Origin: Schistosoma haematobium
Taxonomy: Eukaryota > Platyhelminthes > Trematoda > Strigeidida > Schistosomatidae
Direction: 5' to 3'
Assembly: GCF_000699445.3 (NCBI RefSeq)
Contig: NC_067198.1
Location: 38,601,523 to 38,665,522 of the forward strand
Length of the DNA: 64,000 nucleotides
Each line of letters starts with the position of its first letter. The first letter of the stretch is position 1. Below the pieces are notes generated by a model, which was not told the origin of the DNA, made no database searches, and was given only the letters and a program-made list of their open reading frames with translations. A program made the translations under genes and the position numbers. Shown one piece after another: positions 58,531-64,000 of this stretch.

Positions 58531-58711
58531 AAGCATATAAATGTGCAATATTTTCGGAGTACTAATAGTAAGATATTTTTCCCTCAATATTCCTAATGGT
58601 GAACGAAATGAATGATGTCCGTGCAGTCGACACAATCTTCTAAACTACAACCGACAATAACGATATAAATATATACGTAGTTCTTAATAATACATCAGAA
58701 TGTGGTGAGTT

Positions 58712-59625
58712 TTATTAGAATAAGAATAGTTTGAATAATCTTACAGGTCGAATTGATTAGGCCAACTATAATAGGAAAAGTCAAGGGAAAAAGGCTAATA
58801 TAGATAAGTAGAACTCATTCTTAATGATGAATAAACACGACTAAAGGAATCTTAAGAATTATAGAACATAGTATTACTAACTTACACAAGACACATAAAC
58901 GTAAACATATACACGCTTTCCAACCATATGAATACTTAAACCATCTCATTGACTCTATTCTAGTCACAAATTAGTGAGTCAGTAAATTGAAGATCTATCA
59001 CAGACAGTAAAAACTAACTCATGAGCTAACAATATCATGGTTTAAATGAGTAATAAGGACTTCTGAATTAAATTACTCATAAAATGCCTGATAAAAATCG
59101 AATTAAAAATATATTTGAGTTTCCAAACCATTTTTTATCGACTTTGTTCTTAAACTGATGGTGTTTTTGAGAGTCAAACTGTTTCATTTAGTTCTTTTCT
59201 AGGTAGCTGTGGTGTGTTGAATGTACGCTGATACTAATTATCATTTACTTCTTGAAATGTTCTTAAATGTGTGTTTGTACATTGCGTGACAGGAACGACA
59301 GTCAATTTAAATTTGTTATTGAATTAGCTTAATTACCAAACTTCTTTCTCAACGATCTGTATTGGATAGATTTACAAATATATTTAAATATCATCATACC
59401 CATCATTCTAATCTTGGGACCTGTGTAGAAAATATATAAGCGTAAAATGTGAAGCTTATATACTTGTTCATATTAAACAACAATGAACAAATAAACACAT
59501 GCTAAATGATATGTGTTATACATTAATTGTGATATCCTCCTATATTTTCCTATTCAAATATTACTATCAAATTTGTTTACTAAGTTTCTCGGTATCCGTT
59601 TTTTCATACACATAGTTCCCTTAGT
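58712..59625. other. No recognisable gene
   Basis: AT-rich sequence beyond the outer end of the right arm. No shared repeat or motif. Confidence 0.5.
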
Positions 59626-59629
59626 CATT

Positions 59630-59725
59630 TTCAACAGAGCAGGAACAAAGATTCTAGCAGAATAACATGAATTCATTTTATTTCGTAGGTTCTCGTCAGC
59701 TGCTTACAACCTATGGTATTTAAAA
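59630..59725 (+). repeat. Small Penelope fragment
   Basis: gttctcgtcagctgcttaca and flanking bases match 15,050-15,130, the segment between the RT and GIY-YIG parts of the long copy. Confidence 0.6.
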
Positions 59726-60044
59726 AGATAATAATTACATAATGGGTTTAAATTACTGACATGAGATGGTTTATATTGAAGAATTATTCGTAAAGTATGT
59801 CATGGATGTAAATGAAATTAATAGGCTGAATATTGTAAATATATACCTAATGTGAAAGAATATTCTACAACATTAATTGTGACAACAGTTCAAAAGTGGG
59901 TTAGAAACAATCGATTACATAATGAATAAACATTGATCGGAATATAGTGAGTAGAGTTCAGTTGAAAGATAGTTGAAAAATAAAATCAATGATGTAATAA
60001 ATAAATTAAAAATTTTAAGGTGCAACGAAAGAATATTTGTCACC

Positions 60045-61600
60045 AAGACAGGGAAAGATTAACAACCATCTCCTTTTGAACACATAAATCAGGTTTTTGG
60101 CAACTGCTTCAGCAAACTTCAGAAGACTGGAGTTTGGCTGCGTACTAATCACCTTGAATGATTGTAGGGCATCAACCTGATGTCCTGTGTAAAGGAGATG
60201 TTTCGTGATTGCACTATTTGGAGTCTTTCATTCTCTTGTTCTGAGGCTTTTTGGAACATGTTCAAAAAATTTGAGATAGGCCCTCCTTTCTGTTCGGCCA
60301 ATGTAGCTACTTTGGCAGGTATATGTAAATTTTTAAATACAATTGGCGGTAACATGAAAAGGATGCTTATCGACCTTTGATTGGGTTATTGAACATGTTG
60401 TTTTGTACAGAATTTGAAGTTCAAGAAGTGGTATATTGGTGAACAAGGATGTGGCATCAAAAGAAACCATGAACCTATCAGCAACATTCGTACGATTTAG
60501 TCTATCAGCAAACTGGAATGAATCTTTTAATGTATATGTTTCTAATCTCCGACGAATCGGTTCTAGTTTTACTGCTAACCAGCGTGCAACTTTATGGTAC
60601 TGTGAGTTGATCATTGATAGGATAGGTCTAAGGGGAACGTTATGTTTGTGAACTTTTGAAAAACCAAACATATGAGGTAGACGTGAACCGCGTGGTCTTA
60701 GATCGTTGTAAGTGGAATTATCAAGCATTTTCTTTTTTAGGAGTTCTTTAAGCATGCCTGTGATCCGTTAATCTGTTGAATCAGTCAAATCTTTTTTTTT
60801 GGATTTATCTACCGTGATCGTCTAGGATTGACTTCATCTTAGTGACATAATCAGCTGTATTCATTAGGACGACACCTGAACCCTTATCCGGTTGCAAAAT
60901 CATCACCTCATTATTTTGCTTGATGTTTCTTAGGGCTATTAGATGTTCTTTGGATAGAATATTCGACTTTGGTGTCGATGACACGAAGTATTGGTTGGCA
61001 ATATCAACTAACTTTGATTCGAACCATCCTTTCTTTTCCTCATTCATTGGCTGCAAATCTTTTAATTGGTCAAACATATTTTCGAATTGACCTTCTGTAT
61101 CAATCCTGTCAGTATTTGGTTTTGGTATATGATATTTGAGTCCCAGTGATAAGGCTTCTGTTTCTATACTATTAAGTTTCCTATTTGATAAGTTATAGAT
61201 AAACTTCGAAGGGTTTTCCGAGAACGCTTAAACATAGTTGTTCTCTTACCAGAGTTTCCGACAGAGATTTATGGAAGTCCCTGCAAACCTTGATTTGAAG
61301 ATCACGAATAAAGTTCATGGGTTTTATTCGACATACGATGTTTATATCATTAACGGCTTTAATAAAAGCACCGGCTTCAGTCCTTAGTCGTGTAATGAGT
61401 AATTTTGTCCATCCAATATGAGATTTGGTAATGAGTCTTAGGTTTTAAAGCGATGGTGGAAACTTACATGAACGTAAGGATTTTAAAAACTGACGTGGGA
61501 AACAGCCCGACGCGAGACATTCTCCATAAAACTTGACCCGTTTTTCTCAAGTGTTTTAATCAGGGTTATTAGCTTTTTTCCAACCATATCAATAGAACAT
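60045..61600 (-). pseudogene. Penelope-like element with internal deletion
   Basis: Minus strand: N-terminal region (about 61,600-61,250), Penelope-type QPDKGSGVVLM (about 60,890), FGFSKVHKHN and LRPILSMINS (about 60,650), motif A FDATSLFTNIPL (about 60,440), then after only about 100 bp the GIY-YIG domain (YIGRTERR near 60,300; TGHQV near 60,190) and the element's end near 60,050. In the long copy motif A and the GIY-YIG domain are over 1.1 kb apart, so RT motifs B-D are deleted. Stops and frameshifts are present. It is from a different subfamily than the 13,208 copy. Confidence 0.7.
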
Positions 61601-63260
61601 ATATAACGTATTCAATTACTGAGAGTTCTTATCAAGTTTTTTAGTTCTGTAGGTGTAAAAACTAAGCAAAGTGATGTACTGTCTTGTCCAAGTACTTTAT
61701 TTGTTTAACTCCCTACTTAATAATCTGTCATATCCTTTTGTTATTTCTAGTGTGTATTTCGTTTTTCTAAGTGAGTCAAACACATATTCTACAGTCTCCA
61801 AGAGTGGAACAGTTGTGAGTATCGATGATACTTTGTTCATTCCTTAGTAATTGCAATTTTGATCTCGATAACAAATAAGAAGGAATCCCAAACGCTACGC
61901 ATTACAAATTGTTTGTGGAGTGATCTCAATATAGGTACCGATCACTTTGCTTTAGTATGATATGTTGAGTAATTCGTATCTAAATTTAACCTTAATAGAA
62001 TACCCAGTATGTGTGCCCTCGTTATTCTATACAATTTTGGCAGATGAGTTCATGCTGACTCAATCATTTCGTATAAACTTGAAAAATACATTTTAATAGT
62101 TTCGCTGTGCTTCTTTGTAGGAACGCTGCTGTAGTTACATTTATTGTTCGTGAACTGGTAACAAGAGTCTAGAAGATTTGATTTTCTGTGTTCTGGTTTT
62201 TGATCAGAATGTGCACCTAGATCTTGTGTCAGACAATATATACGTAAACAAAGAATTTCACTTATAAGGATAAAATATCTAGTTTTTGCTTGATGGATTA
62301 TTGACACACATTTTCAGATTTGCAGAATATTTGATTTTAAACTGTTGATTGTCCATCCCTTTAGGTTACCAAGTGAGTTGTTTCCTTCCTATCTGTTCTG
62401 TTAATTTCATAACATGTTTCATAAATGGGGTTCTTGGATCACTCACCTGGTCTTTTTCAGTATATTTCTCTGAAGATCAATCATCATTATCTATTTTATA
62501 TGGTAATGCTAAGCGTCGATTTCGTTGAAAACACAGGGTTTTACTGTCTTTCTATTTGGGAATACCATTTTCTTTCGTAACGATATACAGTATAATTTGG
62601 ATAGTGACCTGATTCGATGCGGCTATTTAGAATTTATACAGCAGTTTTTATCTTCGTGAACGTAAAGCACTATGTTCACAGTTGAGTATGTGTATGTTTA
62701 ATTTTGTAAATTCCCTCAATTAATTTAATTAACAGATAGTGTCATTCGAACGATAATACTTTTGAATTGAGCGCCTTCAACGTAATGGGTTGTTCTCAAA
62801 ATAGGAGTGGTATAAAGAAACCCAAAACATGAAAACACTAATACACAAATTAAATTACTTCTAAAACCAACCAGTTTCGACTGAGGATATTACTTGTGAT
62901 TAAATAGTGATAAACGACCGAGAATACTTACTGTAATAGGTTCCTTCATCTATTTATTAGAAAATAAATTAACACCAAATGAGCTTTCCAACTACATCAG
63001 AATAATTGAACTAATATGCGTATAACAGTTACACTGTATATATAAATGAAACAGACCTTTTAAGAATAAATTTAGGCTTGGTAACCAAAAGCCCTAAATT
63101 ACATAGATACATTCAAAACGACAATCTCGAAGGTAAATTTAGCTTTGATTAAGTGATACCACAAACAGCTTAAATCTTGTAAATCCAACAGTCTTTTTGT
63201 CTTTGTACTATTTTATGAAAATATAATAAAATTCATATTAGGATTAAACCATCTCAATCT
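61601..63260. other. No recognisable gene
   Basis: AT-rich, with short ORFs lacking motifs. Nothing shared with the rest of the window. Confidence 0.5.
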
Positions 63261-63263
63261 CAG

Positions 63264-63725
63264 ATGCGTATTTTTAGTAAACACTGCATGTACAGTTATT
63301 CAGTACTCTGGTTAGAAAAAGTGGAGAGGTGGTCAGTGTATGACATGGTGTCGTGGGATGAAAGAAAGCTGCAAAGGACTGGTTTCTGTCGGACCTTCAC
63401 GACTCCCTGGCTGGGATCTGAGAGATGGTGCGACACAGTAGCTAGACACGTTATCAGATATGGCTCAGAATAGAAGCCAGTGGCGATCCTGCTGTTACCT
63501 TCTTTTACTTTCTTCATAAAAAAAGTGGTTGTGTCTGCAGTAACTGAAAGATTTCTTCTGATCGTACCTTTCCGTTCCCCCATTTTTACCATTATTATTA
63601 TTACACCACCTTACATTAACCTCTTCGATATTATTCTCCTTAAATTCTCATTGTTTTGTGTGGCGCATACATATTTGGCTCATTCTTGTACCAATATTTA
63701 TGTGTTCAAATAAATAAATAATAAT
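63264..63725 (+). repeat. 3' end of a probable CR1-like (Perere/SR3-type) retrotransposon
   Basis: A short coding tail (LEKVERWSVYDMVSW, 63,310-63,355) is followed by a 3' UTR ending ttgtaccaatatttatgtgt (about 63,690) and a ta/taa-rich tail (aataaataaataataataat). The coding tail resembles the end of schistosome non-LTR ORFs from memory. The terminal string is shared with 33,128-33,150. Confidence 0.5.
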
Positions 63726-64000
63726 AATAATTCAGCACTCCTCATACAAAAGCAATTCGGATTAGCGTTCAAATTTATGTGTTTATGTTCATTTAATCAT
63801 CGTAGATTTGAAAGAAGTCTGCTTCATAACATTTTAGTTAGACTCATTAAGTGACTACTCTTTTTCATGATGTTACGAGAGAATCTATGATATGACAGGG
63901 TATTAACCATGGAAACGAAGAGTTCTATGAAATATAAAGTAGGAAGAATTTAATTTTGTGATGACTCAACTAAAGATATTACATCTATGTAAAATCAGCT
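63726..64000. other. No recognisable feature
   Basis: AT-rich sequence to the window end. Confidence 0.5.

Larger units (their letters stand above)
44655..58711. repeat. Right arm of a large inverted repeat
   Basis: Reverse-complement partner of 23,464-33,386 (anchor pairs given there). It is longer because it holds the RTE insertion (about 3.2 kb), a SINE at 48,930-49,190, and about 1.36 kb of Gypsy integrase and downstream sequence that the left arm lacks. The inner boundary is gtgtgtttaaattcaac at 44,655; the outer boundary lies near 58,711. Confidence 0.85.

Overview
The window looks like trematode nuclear DNA, most likely a Schistosoma chromosome. The DNA is AT-rich and gene-poor, and its repeats form a combination typical of schistosomes: an RTE/SR2-like non-LTR retrotransposon, Penelope-like elements with a GIY-YIG domain, Mutator-like (Curupira-type) transposons with SWIM and RING-like zinc fingers, Ty3/Gypsy fragments, and short Sm-alpha-like repeats carrying hammerhead ribozyme motifs. 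Very small introns (33-46 nt) and chains of tiny symmetric exons also fit. No bacterial-style operons, tRNA genes or rRNA genes were found. The species cannot be fixed from sequence alone.

Layout. 1-2,770: hammerhead repeats and Penelope fragments. 2,770-5,340: nothing recognisable. 5,353-5,838: TATA box, a 70-nt signal-peptide exon with a splice donor and one possible downstream exon of a secreted-protein gene. 6,310-23,460: a cluster of Mutator-like elements. Copy A is internally deleted, B and C are nearly identical direct copies each with 5 exons, D is an old tail and E is an inverted remnant. A 3.2-kb Penelope element with inverted terminal repeats sits between B and C. 23,464-33,386 and 44,655-58,711 are the two arms of a very large inverted repeat. 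The arms differ by a clean RTE insertion, short-repeat insertions and deletions. The 11-kb spacer (33,387-44,654) holds a minus-strand gene that resembles a schistosome micro-exon gene (MEG), a decayed RTE copy and a rearranged Gypsy mosaic. 58,712-64,000: Penelope fragments and the 3' end of a probable CR1-like element.

Host-gene content. The only plausible host genes are two paralogous secreted-protein genes in opposite orientation. Their first exons start at 5,401 (+) and 38,991 (-), are both 70 nt long, both end in phase 1 and both have a TATA box about 47 nt upstream. The minus-strand gene is followed by at least six short exons whose lengths are multiples of three, all open in phase 1, which is the hallmark of MEGs. 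Everything else is mobile DNA. The only long open transposon genes are the 1,006-codon RTE ORF (45,014-48,034) and the 624-codon Penelope reverse transcriptase ORF (13,208-15,082).
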